Positions 1-8,696 of a stretch of 64,000 nt of DNA are shown here, one piece after another. Below the pieces are notes generated by a model. That model made no database searches and had not been told where the DNA came from. It worked only from the letters and a program-made list of their open reading frames with translations. Position 1 is the stretch's first letter. Every line of letters starts with the position of its first letter. This DNA is from Chryseobacterium sp. CH25. GTDB taxonomy: Bacteria; Bacteroidota; Bacteroidia; Flavobacteriales; Weeksellaceae. Both the position numbers and the translations under genes were made by a program. The DNA lies in contig NZ_NRQT01000001.1 of NCBI RefSeq assembly GCF_004119455.1, positions 434,001-498,000 on the forward strand, written 5' to 3'.

Positions 1-2207
1 TGATAGGAAACGATAATAAACAGAGGTGCCACTCTTTCTATTCCGTCATCATAGTTAAAAAGGTCTACTTTATCACCTGCTTTAAATCCTGCTTTATCAA
101 TATCTTTTTGGTTCATGAAGATGACACGACGCTCATTTTTAATTCCGCGATAGCGGTCATCTAAGCCATAAATAGTGGTATTGAATTGATCGTGAGTACG
201 GGTTGTAGCCATCATATATTCATCAGAAGCTAATGTATTGTCCGGAATTTCCGTTAACGTAAACGGAGCACGTCCCCCATATTCTTTCGCAAAACGCTGT
301 TCATCTCTTGCTGCATTGGGAAGATAGAATCCACCTTTTTGTCTGACACGGACATTGTAGTCTGCAAAGCCGGGGATACACTGTTCAATATCATCCCTTA
401 CCGCATCATAACTATCGTGGAAACGTTGCCAGTTTACCACAGAACGATCCCCTAAAGTAGCCATTGCCATACGGCATACAATCTGGGTTTCATTGATGAG
501 GTTATCCGAAACGGCATCCAGCATTCCTTTTGAACTCTGAACAACTCCCATGGAGTTTTCTGTGGTGATGATCTGTACTTCACCATTGACAATATCTTTA
601 TCACTTCGGCCATAAGTCGGGAGAATCAAAGCTTCTTTTCCATGAACAAGATGTCCTCTGTTCAACTTAGTGGAAACAGATACCAATAAATTAAGTTTTC
701 TCAAAGCATTGGCTGTATAAGTCGTATCAGGAGTTGCAGAAATAAAGTTACCTCCCATACAGAACATCACTTTTATTTTTTCTTCATGAATGGCTTTTAT
801 GGCGCGTACTACATCGTATCCATGTTTACGCGGAACTTTAAATCCGTAGAAATTTTCCAGGCGATCAAGCTGTTCATCAGTAGGTTTTTCATCAATCATC
901 ATCGTTCTGTTTCCCTGAACATTACTGTGACCTCTTACGGGGCAAACTCCTGCTCCAGGTTTACCAATACTTCCTTTCAGTAAAAGAATATTCAGGATTT
1001 CGCGGATCATATCTACTCCGTTGGGCTGCTGAGTAAGTCCCATTCCCCAACTCACGATAATCTTCTTTTTGAAAGCCATCATTTCTGCAGCCTGGCGAAG
1101 AGCTTCTTTGGAAACCCCTGAAAGTTCAGCTAATTCGTCAAGCTTATACTTATCAAACTGCTTCATAAAGTCTTCATATCCTACTGTTTTATTCTTAATG
1201 AAATCTTCATCAAAAACTTTACCTGGATTTTGTTTTTCAAATTCGATTAAAAGAAGCTCCAAAGCTTTTAATAAAGCCATATCTCCGTTAATCTTTACCG
1301 GTAAATAAAGATCTGCCAGCTGAACACCGCCCGTAAGGATTTCTTTGACGCTCTGAGGATTAATGAATCCCATCAATCCAGCTTCCGGTAATGGATTAAT
1401 GGCTATAATTTTAGCTCCGTTTTTCTTTCCTTTTGCCAAGGCACTCATCATTCTTGGGGCATTGGTTCCTGGATTCTGACCAATAATGACAATGACTTCT
1501 GCATCATAAAAGTCTTCCAGTGTTACGGTTCCTTTACCGATTCCTATGGTTGGACGAAGTGCAGAACCTGAAGTTTCATGGCACATATTGGAACAGTCGG
1601 GCATATTATTCGTTCCAAATTCTTTGGCAAATAACTGATAGACAAATGATGCTTCATTACTCGTTCTGCCGGATGTATAAAAGGCAGCCTGATCCGGAGA
1701 TTCAAGTGCATTAAAGTGTTCCGCAATTTTTTTAAAGGCATGATCCCAACTGATGGGTTCATAATGAGTAGCTCCCGGAGCGAGATACATAGGATCAGTA
1801 AGTCGGCCCATTTTACCAATCTGATAATCATCTAATTTTGCCAGATCATATACGGAATTCTGTTTGAAAAATTCAGGCGTTACTCTTTTGGTAGTGGCTT
1901 CTTCCGCAAGGGCTTTTGCCCCATTTTCACAATATTCTCCAAGAACGGAACGCTCATCATCAGGATCCGGCCAGGCACAGCTTGGACAGTCGAAACCACC
2001 CATCTGATTCATTTTGAACAGGGCTCTCATCCCTCGGACAGGTGTTTTTTCTTCAAATAAATCACTAAAAGCAGCCATTACTGCCGGAACTCCTGCAGCT
2101 GCTTTTTCTACGTGTGTCAATTTAAGGTCAAGTAAAGTGAATGGATTTTCAGCATTGGGTTCTCTGCTGATTTCTTCTTCTACTTTCTTTTTATTATTGT
2201 CTTCCAT
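1..2207 (-). CDS. FdhF/YdeP-family molybdopterin oxidoreductase, C-terminus cut by window edge
   Basis: The frame from the ATG at 2205-2207 stays open to base 3 (735 codons), so probably only a few dozen C-terminal residues lie outside. It belongs to the molybdopterin-binding oxidoreductases related to formate dehydrogenase H (FdhF/YdeP group). Visible landmarks are a DCPSCAWPDP motif near residue 70, the cofactor-binding stretch GQNPGTNAPR near 242 and MFCMGGNF near 484. The true substrate of YdeP-type enzymes is uncertain; formate is a family-level guess. Genes for sulfuration of the Mo cofactor (FdhD) and for molybdopterin synthase (MoaD, MoaE) lie directly upstream in the same orientation, which supports a Mo-dependent enzyme. 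The frame was checked at three points along the gene (2205, 756 and 45) and is continuous. Confidence 0.9.
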   Translation of the reverse strand, partial: MEDNNKKKVEEEISREPNAENPFTLLDLKLTHVEKAAAGVPAVMAAFSDLFEEKTPVRGMRALFKMNQMGGFDCPSCAWPDPDDERSVLGEYCENGAKALAEEATTKRVTPEFFKQNSVYDLAKLDDYQIGKMGRLTDPMYLAPGATHYEPISWDHAFKKIAEHFNALESPDQAAFYTSGRTSNEASFVYQLFAKEFGTNNMPDCSNMCHETSGSALRPTIGIGKGTVTLEDFYDAEVIVIIGQNPGTNAPRMMSALAKGKKNGAKIIAINPLPEAGLMGFINPQSVKEILTGGVQLADLYLPVKINGDMALLKALELLLIEFEKQNPGKVFDEDFIKNKTVGYEDFMKQFDKYKLDELAELSGVSKEALRQAAEMMAFKKKIIVSWGMGLTQQPNGVDMIREILNILLLKGSIGKPGAGVCPVRGHSNVQGNRTMMIDEKPTDEQLDRLENFYGFKVPRKHGYDVVRAIKAIHEEKIKVMFCMGGNFISATPDTTYTANALRKLNLLVSVSTKLNRGHLVHGKEALILPTYGRSDKDIVNGEVQIITTENSMGVVQSSKGMLDAVSDNLINETQIVCRMAMATLGDRSVVNWQRFHDSYDAVRDDIEQCIPGFADYNVRVRQKGGFYLPNAARDEQRFAKEYGGRAPFTLTEIPDNTLASDEYMMATTRTHDQFNTTIYGLDDRYRGIKNERRVIFMNQKDIDKAGFKAGDKVDLFNYDDGIERVAPLFIIVSY

Positions 2208-2229
2208 AACCTTTTATTTTGTAAAGTGA

Positions 2230-2580
2230 TTAACATTTAAGATTGGGATTCGGATAGTTATCGCTTTGGTCTTCCAACGTATTATCTATGCATACGAAGT
2301 CTTTTTCTACCAAAAGCTTTACCAGACCTGCCTGCCCGTCAAATCCTACAATATCTGTAGATATCCACTCTTCTACCATCGCTTCAGGCATTTTCATGAC
2401 TATTCTATTTTCAATGAATGCTGCAGATAATACTGCGTCTTTTGTTTTCTCTATAGCATAAATGAATGGTCTGTCTACAAACTCTGTAAAACTGGAAACA
2501 ATTCCGCTTCTTCCTAATTCTGAAACCTCGGATTGGGTTAAACGAAATCTGATGGAGTTGTCTTTTATTCTTATTTTCAT
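2230..2580 (-). CDS. DUF7009-like small protein in the molybdoenzyme operon
   Basis: A 116-residue soluble protein starting MKIRIKDNSIRFRLTQSEV. An upstream in-frame ATG at 2610 would add ten residues, but homologous small proteins begin with the MKIRIK segment, so 2580 is preferred. I recognise it only as the short uncharacterised protein often found beside fdhF/fdhD in Flavobacteriia (DUF7009 type). No membrane segment, signal peptide or catalytic motif is visible. It lies 22 bp upstream of the oxidoreductase gene and about 75 bp downstream of fdhD, so it is probably cotranscribed with both. A role in enzyme assembly is inference from position only. Confidence 0.75.
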   Translation of the reverse strand: MKIRIKDNSIRFRLTQSEVSELGRSGIVSSFTEFVDRPFIYAIEKTKDAVLSAAFIENRIVMKMPEAMVEEWISTDIVGFDGQAGLVKLLVEKDFVCIDNTLEDQSDNYPNPNLKC

Positions 2581-2596
2581 TTGGTTTATTTCTTTT

Positions 2597-2635
2597 AACC
2601 ACGAAATCAAATTATTTTATTTGTTCGTGATGGTT
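2597..2635. repeat. Small intergenic inverted repeat (CCACGAA family)
   Basis: AACCACGAA is followed about 18 bases later by TTCGTGATGGTT, giving an imperfect hairpin with one bulged base. It sits just upstream of the DUF7009-like gene. It resembles the GCCACGAATGCACGAAT-type sequences at 4034 and 6357, so it may be a member of a dispersed intergenic repeat family. Confidence 0.4.
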
Positions 2636-2654
2636 ATTTTTGATTACGATTTTT

Positions 2655-3527
2655 TTATTTTTCAATGATTTTGTGGAAGCTGCTTTCATTATAAATATTA
2701 AATCTGTTGTCTCTGAGGAAACCCAGCAAAGTCATATCAAACTCTTTAGCTACCTCTACTGCAAGGCTGGATGGTGCTCCTATTGCGGCCACTACAGTAA
2801 TCCCTGCCATAGCTGCTTTCTGAATGAGTTCAAAACTGGCTCTTCCACTGAGCACCAAAATTTTATCTTTCAAAGGAAGTTGTCCTGTAAACAATGCATG
2901 GCCAATCAGTTTATCCAATGCGTTATGTCTTCCTACGTCTTCCCGTAATGCCAATAGTTGGCCTTCAAAATCAAAGATTCCTGAGGCATGAATTCCTCCT
3001 GTGGCACTGAAATTATTCTGAAAAGACTGTAAATTATTGGATAGCCGATACAAAACATCAAATAGTAAGATCTGATCTTCCCGTTTGATATCCTTAAAAG
3101 TGCTTACGGTCTTTATGGATTCGATAGAACCTTTTCCGCATACTCCACAACTGGATGTAGTATAAAAGTTTCTGTCAACATTCTTTAGATGAGGAGTAAA
3201 ATCTTCAGTCAACTCCACTTCAATAATATTTTCCCGGTTTCTGGAGCATTCTGCCTGTGGATGATCTATATTCTGAATCTGATGATATCCTGAAATGATT
3301 CCTTCTGTGAATAGAAAACCGGCTGCCAGCTCTGCATCATTCCCAGGTGTTCTCATGGTGACAGATATGTTTTTACTGATCCTCTGGTCCTTTTGGCCAT
3401 AGGAAATCTGGATTTCCAGCGGTTCTTCTACAGAGAGATCATCAGTATAGGGAAAGCTGCTGTTTTCTTTAACTTTGACAATATCTATCTTCTGTACAGA
3501 TTTATTTTCTAATGTATTGGTTTTCAT
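2655..3527 (-). CDS. fdhD: FdhD sulfurtransferase for formate dehydrogenase-type enzymes
   Basis: A 290-residue FdhD-family protein. FdhD carries sulfur from a cysteine desulfurase to the Mo-bis-pterin cofactor, a step formate dehydrogenases need for activity. Characteristic features are the CGVC pair (C127 and C130) within SSCGVCGKGS, the early segment MRTPGNDAELAAGFLFTEGI, the stretch SATGGIHASGIF and the segment REDVGRHNALDKLIG. Length is usual for the family. It lies between moaE and the DUF7009-like gene in the same direction, which ties it to the partial oxidoreductase at the left edge. No anomaly is seen. Confidence 0.96.
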   Translation of the reverse strand: MKTNTLENKSVQKIDIVKVKENSSFPYTDDLSVEEPLEIQISYGQKDQRISKNISVTMRTPGNDAELAAGFLFTEGIISGYHQIQNIDHPQAECSRNRENIIEVELTEDFTPHLKNVDRNFYTTSSCGVCGKGSIESIKTVSTFKDIKREDQILLFDVLYRLSNNLQSFQNNFSATGGIHASGIFDFEGQLLALREDVGRHNALDKLIGHALFTGQLPLKDKILVLSGRASFELIQKAAMAGITVVAAIGAPSSLAVEVAKEFDMTLLGFLRDNRFNIYNESSFHKIIEK

Positions 3528-3573
3528 ATCTGAATAATCTGTTATAGTAAATATACGAATTTTCGGTCTTCAA

Positions 3574-3990
3574 TTATGGATGGGCGGAAACCCATTCCTC
3601 ACCATCTTCAAAAATTTCTTTTTTCCATATAGGAACTGTTTTCTTTATGGTATCAATGATATAACGGCAGGCATCAAAAACCGCATCACGGTGTCCGTCA
3701 CTTACCACAATAATTACTGCAGCATCACCAGGAAACAAAATTCCAATACGATGATGAACCACAATATTACGGACAGAAAATAATTCTATAGCCTGATCTA
3801 TAATCTTTTTGATTTCTTTTACAGCCATAGGTTGGTACCCTTCATATTCTAAACGGATGACTGGTTTATTCTGAGTGACGTTGCGGACAGTTCCTATAAA
3901 TGTTGCAATACCTCCACTACTTAAGTCCTGAGCCAGAGTAAGACATTCGGTTATATCTAATGTATCTTCTGTTATTCTGATGTCAATCAT
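3574..3990 (-). CDS. moaE: Molybdopterin synthase catalytic subunit MoaE
   Basis: A 138-residue MoaE. The large subunit of molybdopterin synthase inserts two sulfurs, delivered by thiocarboxylated MoaD, into precursor Z to make molybdopterin. Family signatures are GGIATFIGTVRN near residues 27-38, VRLEYEGYQPMAVKEI-like, VVHHRIGILFPGDAAVIIVV and the Lys-rich tail VPIWKKEIFEDGEEWV that holds the catalytic lysines. The C-terminus ends normally for the family. It is 68 bp downstream of moaD and 46 bp upstream of fdhD, consistent with one operon supplying cofactor to the downstream oxidoreductase. Confidence 0.96.
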   Translation of the reverse strand: MIDIRITEDTLDITECLTLAQDLSSGGIATFIGTVRNVTQNKPVIRLEYEGYQPMAVKEIKKIIDQAIELFSVRNIVVHHRIGILFPGDAAVIIVVSDGHRDAVFDACRYIIDTIKKTVPIWKKEIFEDGEEWVSAHP

Positions 3991-4033
3991 TTCTTTTCAA
4001 TTTTGGCTTTAATTCCACAAGTTCTTTTTTTTC

Positions 4034-4050
4034 GCCACGAATGCACGAAT
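4034..4050. repeat. Dispersed short repeat GCCACGAATGCACGAAT
   Basis: This 17-base sequence, between moaE and moaD, recurs with one change (G to T) at 6357-6373. It looks like half of a small intergenic palindrome family; only this arm is clear here. Confidence 0.4.
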
Positions 4051-4058
4051 GGTTGGGC

Positions 4059-4301
4059 TTATCCTCCACTCACAGGAGGGATCACCGCTATTTCATCTGT
4101 GCTTACAATGGTCTGATCGTCTTCAGCATACTCTTCATTCACTGCAATGAAATAGGATTTCAGTTTTATGAGTTGTGGAAAGTCTTGTTCCAATTTCTCT
4201 TTCAATTGAATCACATTCAAACCATCCTGAAATTCTAATTCTTTTTCCGGGGCTCCGAAAATATCTTTCGCTATTCCAAAGGCTAATATTTTAAGTTTCA
4301 T
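4059..4301 (-). CDS. moaD: Molybdopterin synthase sulfur carrier subunit MoaD
   Basis: An 80-residue ubiquitin-fold protein ending in IPPVSGG. The terminal Gly-Gly is the residue pair that is adenylated and thiocarboxylated in MoaD. The segment DEIAVIPPVSGG is the classic MoaD tail and the length (about 80) is typical. It donates sulfur to MoaE encoded just downstream. It lies 19 bp downstream of the TSUP transporter gene on the same strand. MoaB/MoeB-type activating enzymes and moaA/moaC are not in the window, so cofactor synthesis is completed elsewhere. Confidence 0.94.
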   Translation of the reverse strand: MKLKILAFGIAKDIFGAPEKELEFQDGLNVIQLKEKLEQDFPQLIKLKSYFIAVNEEYAEDDQTIVSTDEIAVIPPVSGG

Positions 4302-4320
4302 TTTATTTTTAAGCTATTTT

Positions 4321-5070
4321 TTACCAATATTTTATGAGAACATTTACTCCCGCCACCAATACAAGAACTGCAGTCATTCTTTTGATCACCAGAGGATTCC
4401 ATTTCAGGGACATTCTGGATCCAATCTGGCCACCTATCAAAACAGCGAGACATAAGCTTGCAATTCTAAAATAATCCATATCTACAGACAGTTTTGATAA
4501 TTGTCCGAAAATTCCCGATATGGAATTCACCAATATAAAAACACTGGAAGTAGCTGCAATTTTCCTTGGGGTATCCCATTTCATCAGATTTAATAAAGGA
4601 GAAAGGAAAATTCCGCCACCAATTCCCACTAATCCTGACAAAAAGCCAATTCCACCGCCTAAAAGGCTATTTCCAAAGATGGCTGATTTTGATTCCTGTG
4701 ATATCTTTTCATCACTTTTAGAGTCTGTTTTAATCCATAATAAGAGTGCAGCAATGATAAGAGTGACTCCTAAGATCAGGAAAAATGTTTCCTGGCTTAT
4801 TTTCAGTATGGCTCCTAAATAAGCCATAGGAACACTTACCAATGTAATGGGGAGTACTTTTTTCCAATCGATCTGTTTGTTTTTAATGTAAATATAAACA
4901 CCACCCACCACCACAATGACGTTACAGATCAATGCAGTTAAGCGGATTTCCTGATAAGGCAGGCTATACATAGCCAATACTGCCAGATAACTGGAACCAC
5001 CGCCAAATCCAACTGATGAGTACACAAATGCAATTATCAAAAAGAACAGAAAAATCTCCCAATGCCCCAT
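4321..5070 (-). CDS. TSUP (TauE/SafE) family membrane transporter
   Basis: A 249-residue integral membrane protein with about eight hydrophobic segments in two halves. Each half has a glycine-rich motif, VYSSVGFGGGSSYL near residue 20 and GFLSGLVGIGGGIFL near 140, as expected for the TSUP/TauE-SafE fold. Family members export sulfite, sulfoacetate or other sulfur-containing or organic anions. Here it is the first gene of the molybdoenzyme operon, 19 bp before moaD, so handling of a sulfur anion connected with that enzyme is plausible but not shown. No frame problem is seen. Confidence 0.9.
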   Translation of the reverse strand: MGHWEIFLFFLIIAFVYSSVGFGGGSSYLAVLAMYSLPYQEIRLTALICNVIVVVGGVYIYIKNKQIDWKKVLPITLVSVPMAYLGAILKISQETFFLILGVTLIIAALLLWIKTDSKSDEKISQESKSAIFGNSLLGGGIGFLSGLVGIGGGIFLSPLLNLMKWDTPRKIAATSSVFILVNSISGIFGQLSKLSVDMDYFRIASLCLAVLIGGQIGSRMSLKWNPLVIKRMTAVLVLVAGVNVLIKYW

Positions 5071-5224
5071 ATTAATTTATTGAAGGTTTATTTCATTACA
5101 ATAATACTCATTTTACAGCTTGATTAATGATGGAAAATATAAAAGTCTTTGCAGTAATTTGTGAAAAAAATGTCATAAATTGTTTATCTAAAGAATAAAG
5201 TGATGGGTTACCATTATCATTTAT

Positions 5225-5232
5225 TAAATTTG
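5225..5232 (+). promoter_or_regulatory. Putative -7 box for the DyP peroxidase gene
   Basis: TAAATTTG matches the Bacteroidota -7 consensus TAnnTTTG and lies 20 bp before the ATG at 5253. No good TTTG -33 element is seen at the usual 19-base spacing, so support is moderate. Confidence 0.45.
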
Positions 5233-5252
5233 ATTGATTTGAAACAATAAAA

Positions 5253-6206
5253 ATGTCTGCAAACGAAACACAAAAAAATATGAACTCTCAAAATGTCACC
5301 GATTATCCTAACAACAATACTTATTTCCTAGTCTGGAATTTCAAAGAGAATGCAGATGCCGCCAAGATTAAATCTGTATTTCAGAGAATGTGTGCTTTGG
5401 TTACCAATCTGAACAATTCTGCACTTGACCGTTTTCCGAATTCCAAAGCGAGCTGTGTAATGGGAATTGGATATGAGGCATGGTTACAACTTGAATTACC
5501 AAGCCCGTTACCTAAAGAGTTTAAAAAATTTGAAGAAATAAAAGGCAGTAAACACACTGCGGTGAGTACGAGAGGCGATATTCACTTTCATATTCGTTCT
5601 GATGAAAAAAGTCTGGCGTATGATATGGCTTCTACCATTTCGGATTTTATGACAGAAATTGCTGATTGTGTGGTAGAGGTACAGGGGTTCCGCTATTGGG
5701 ACAGCAGATCTATTTTAGGTTTTGTAGACGGTACGGAAAATCCACATGGAAAGGACCGTGATTATTTTGCAGTAATAGGAGATACAGACCCCGAATATGA
5801 GGGAGGAAGTTATCTTTTTGTTCAGAAATATATCCATAATATGAATGCCTGGAAGTCTCTTTCTGTAGAAGATCAGGAAAAAGTGATCGGAAGATCCAAA
5901 GAACAGGATATCGAAATGGATGATGATGTAAAACCTAAAAATTCTCACATCGCTTTGGCGAACGTGGGAGATGATTTCAAAGTGGTTAGAGACAATATGC
6001 CTTTCGGAAATGTTTCCACGAATGAAATGGGAACTTATTTTATCTGCTATGCAAGTACATTCAGTACTGTAGAAAAAATGCTGACCAATATGTTCATTGG
6101 TGATCCTGCAGGAAATTACGACAGAATTCTGGATTTCAGTACTGCCCGGACAGGAACTTTGTTTTTTGTTCCTTCCGCAGATATGCTGGATGAGTTTTCC
6201 GGATAA
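5253..6206 (+). CDS. Dye-decolorizing (DyP-type) heme peroxidase
   Basis: A 317-residue DyP-type peroxidase. These enzymes use H2O2 and a heme to oxidise phenolics and dyes, and bacterial ones may also act on porphyrins. The hallmark GFVDGTENP is at residues 156-164, placing the distal catalytic Asp at 159. The SHI segment at 231-233 provides the likely proximal heme ligand His232, and RDNMPFG near 246 supplies the distal Arg. No signal peptide is visible, so it is cytoplasmic unless loaded into an encapsulin; no encapsulin gene is in the window. It is transcribed divergently from the molybdoenzyme operon. Length fits the family. Confidence 0.95.
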   Translation: MSANETQKNMNSQNVTDYPNNNTYFLVWNFKENADAAKIKSVFQRMCALVTNLNNSALDRFPNSKASCVMGIGYEAWLQLELPSPLPKEFKKFEEIKGSKHTAVSTRGDIHFHIRSDEKSLAYDMASTISDFMTEIADCVVEVQGFRYWDSRSILGFVDGTENPHGKDRDYFAVIGDTDPEYEGGSYLFVQKYIHNMNAWKSLSVEDQEKVIGRSKEQDIEMDDDVKPKNSHIALANVGDDFKVVRDNMPFGNVSTNEMGTYFICYASTFSTVEKMLTNMFIGDPAGNYDRILDFSTARTGTLFFVPSADMLDEFSG

Positions 6207-6354
6207 ATCCATTACAATAGATAGATGTCTGTCTCCAAAATCTCATTCTGAATACAGACTGAAGGTCTTCGAACGTAGTTCAAACGCGTAGTGAAGAATC
6301 TCTTTGAAAACCATTTTTTATCTCGCAGATTCCGGAGATTATGCAGATTTTTAA

Positions 6355-6401
6355 TTGCCACTAATGCACGAATTCTTTTTTTATTTGTGAATTAGTGGCA
6401 A
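6355..6401. repeat. Inverted repeat with dispersed CACGAAT motif, possible terminator
   Basis: TTGCCACTAAT at 6355-6365 pairs perfectly with ATTAGTGGCAA at 6391-6401. The left arm continues into GCACGAATTC, nearly identical to the element at 4034. The position between two convergent genes lets it act as a terminator, but its similarity to other copies suggests a small REP- or MITE-like family. Confidence 0.5.
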
Positions 6402-6432
6402 AATATTATACAGCTTAATTTTTGATTGAGAT

Positions 6433-7073
6433 TTATTCTTTTACATTTGCTTCAACGTGTTTTTCTTCATTGCATAATATACTCTTCAATATATCTTTTT
6501 GAATTTTAACAATATCTCCGTTCTGAACTTTATGTTTTTTCTGTAATGGTCTTTCATGAACGAAAACAGCATTTGCATCAATCAATTGATTCATTTTGCC
6601 TGATGAAAGTTGTAAACAGGTTCTCACCACGGTAGATAATTTCAGATTAAATTCAAAAGGACAATTGATTTTAAAACTCAGTATTTCATTTTCTGAAGCC
6701 ATCAATTGCTCTATCGAAATTTCATCAAACTGAATTTCATATGCCACACTGTCTAAATCTGCCTCTGCATTATTTTTCCTTCTTGTTTCGCGGGAAAATG
6801 CATATTCCCAGGCCAGATCTGTATCATTCTCTGAAAGTCTGTTGAAAATTTCCTTACTGATAGATTCGGTTCTAATTCTTGAAAAAAGGGTCATATTGTA
6901 TCGGCTATTGCATTTTACACATCGGTAAATTAACCAAATGTCAATATTCTTTTTTGGGCATTCAGCCTGAATTTATCACTGCAGTAAAACCTGTCGCTGT
7001 CACAATGATTGCATTTCTTTTTCAAAAGCGGGGTGTTTTGGGCTTTTACTCCCCATGTATACTCTATACTCAT
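6433..7073 (-). pseudogene. DUF1062 zinc-ribbon/S4-like protein, frameshifted in a T run
   Basis: Read as it stands, only the last 153 codons (from 6894) form an open frame. Upstream, an ATG at 7071-7073 opens MSIEYTWGVKAQ followed by a CNHC pair and CSDKFRLNAQK, then hits a stop. If one T is added to the six-T run at 6950-6955, the two parts join through KKNIDIWLIYRCVKCNSRYN, giving a 213-residue protein. The repaired protein has a zinc-ribbon pattern (CNHC and CVKC), the DUF1062-type segment SRIRTESISKEIFNRLSEND, and a C-terminal S4-like RNA-binding stretch (LKLSTVVRTCLQLSSGKMNQ). DUF1062 proteins have no established function. The lesion is the same type as in eight other genes here, so a sequencing error is more likely than decay. 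Confidence 0.8.
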
Positions 7074-7255
7074 TATAATTGGTGCTTAATATTCTTTAGA
7101 ATTTTTTCACCTATTATTCATGCATTACACAATAAGTACAGCTATTGAACAGAAATACACTCTCCTATTTCCTTCTGAACAACAAAGTTGTCAAAACAGA
7201 AATAGCAGATACAGTTGCCTTCTTGGCAATGCAGTAAAATAATAGGGTTAAATGA
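7074..7255. other. Gene-free stretch upstream of the DUF1062 gene
   Basis: Together with 7339-7493 this makes about 420 bases between the DUF1062 gene and the LuxR-type gene with no supported coding frame. The only structure I see is the nested inverted repeat at 7256-7338, listed separately. Confidence 0.5.
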
Positions 7256-7338
7256 AAACCTGTTCAGATAGAGTTATCTGAACGAAAGAATAATTAGCCT
7301 GTGGTTTGTGAAGGCTAATACTAAGCTATAACAGGTTT
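7256..7338. ncRNA. Intergenic element with nested inverted repeats, possible structured RNA or MITE
   Basis: Outer arms AAACCTGTT (7256-7264) and AACAGGTTT (7330-7338) are perfectly complementary and enclose two hairpins: CAGATA-GAGT-TATCTG (7265-7280) and ATTAGCCT (7293-7300) with AGGCTAAT (7312-7319). The layout is a three-way junction of 83 bases. It is not a tRNA: there is no T-arm consensus or 7-bp acceptor. A small RNA, a regulatory leader or a short miniature inverted-repeat element would all fit. No family is recognised and the strand is unknown. Confidence 0.35.
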
Positions 7339-7493
7339 AAGAGTTGTTCTCAAAACAGATTGTTTACTTGGTTGGGATAAAATTAGTTAATTTCAGGCAA
7401 AAAACAAGATTTTACCACTCTTTTTTATTTCAAAACGCAAATAGCACAGTCCCTAAAGCTGATTAACAATATTATGAATCAATTATTATCTGA

Positions 7494-8438
7494 CTATATT
7501 GTATCAATCCATCTATAGAGATCAACATCGGCAGAGATTCTGAATGATTTTCTGAGTCTGCTTTTTCTGGTCTGTATGGTTCGTACTGCAAGGTGATTGT
7601 ACTCCGCAATATCTTTTGTTGTAAAACCTAATTTAATCAGGGCACAAAGTTTAAATTCATCAGCATTCATATCAGAATTAAGTTCTAACAGGTTACCATA
7701 TAAATTGGGAAATGTCTGTTTTACTTTAGGAATAAAGGCAATATCATCATTCATAGCCAGCTTTACAATGCCTTCCAGGTCTATCTGATCTTTGCTGTTG
7801 AGTTTTGTTCTCATATCGGCTATAATCTTTTCACTTCTTATCGCCTGCTGATATAACTTTACAATCTTGAACTGCTTTGAGAGTATAAAATACCCAAGGA
7901 TACTCACTCCTAAAAACACCTGCAAAAAGGTAATCAGCCTTTGATTTTCTGAAAACAGCACATTATCTGCTCCTTTAATCGTAAATATCCTGAAATCATA
8001 ATAATGGCTGATGCTGAAAAAAACGAGTGCTGTAAGATAAACAATGAGATTATACCATACTGTTTTTTTAGAGTTAAAAATAAACAGTGAGGCCAGCATA
8101 ATGACAAAATAATATAATGACAATCCGTTTTCAAAACCTGTAGTGGATGAGAAAAAGAAAACCAGGAACATAAAAAGTTCTAAGCTAAACAGCGTAACAA
8201 AATGGTTATATCTCGCCTTTGTAAAAAAGAAAAGGTAAAGGTAGAATAATCCCAATGCCGATAGAACATAAAAATTGATTTTTAGCCCAAATAACAGATC
8301 TCTGCAGCCATTAAAGATTAAAACAGCTCCAATAGAAAACGCAAAAAGATTCATTCTCTGAGCTTCAATAAGCTCAAGCGGACCTGTATTGGGAGCAATA
8401 TGCCTGTTCGCAATATAATCCCAGATTTTACGGAACAT
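7494..8438 (-). CDS. Membrane-anchored LuxR-type HTH regulator
   Basis: A 314-residue protein with about six hydrophobic segments (roughly residues 28-195) followed by a coiled, charged linker and a C-terminal LuxR/GerE-type helix-turn-helix (residues about 255-310). The HTH core reads GFTTKDIAEYNHLAVRTIQT followed by RKSRLRKSF. This architecture, a multi-pass sensor fused to a cytoplasmic HTH, is common in Flavobacteriia but the ligand is unknown. It is monocistronic, flanked by AT-rich gaps. A -7 box candidate, TATTTTTG on the minus strand, lies at 8477-8484, 39 bp upstream of the ATG. Target genes cannot be deduced; it need not regulate its neighbours. Confidence 0.8.
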   Translation of the reverse strand: MFRKIWDYIANRHIAPNTGPLELIEAQRMNLFAFSIGAVLIFNGCRDLLFGLKINFYVLSALGLFYLYLFFFTKARYNHFVTLFSLELFMFLVFFFSSTTGFENGLSLYYFVIMLASLFIFNSKKTVWYNLIVYLTALVFFSISHYYDFRIFTIKGADNVLFSENQRLITFLQVFLGVSILGYFILSKQFKIVKLYQQAIRSEKIIADMRTKLNSKDQIDLEGIVKLAMNDDIAFIPKVKQTFPNLYGNLLELNSDMNADEFKLCALIKLGFTTKDIAEYNHLAVRTIQTRKSRLRKSFRISADVDLYRWIDTI

Positions 8439-8476
8439 AATTTATAGATATTTAGCAAAAAGCATGAAATTCAATA

Positions 8477-8484
8477 CAAAAATA
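8477..8484 (-). promoter_or_regulatory. Putative -7 box for the LuxR-type gene
   Basis: On the minus strand the sequence reads TATTTTTG, matching TAnnTTTG, 39 bp upstream of the start at 8438. No clear -33 element. Confidence 0.4.
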
Positions 8485-8696
8485 GCCAAAATGCGTTTAT
8501 ATTTCATTTCAATAATTAATTATGATTAAATATATTTACAGGAATAAGTTTTATAATTTCAACTTTTTGAAGATAAGAAAGATCATGAAAGGATGATAAA
8601 ACATCTCATAATAAGCATTTTAAGTTGGTAATATCAAGTCTATTTCCTTAAGCTTTCATGTTTAAAAATCACTGTTATTTTTACAGAATTATCTAT

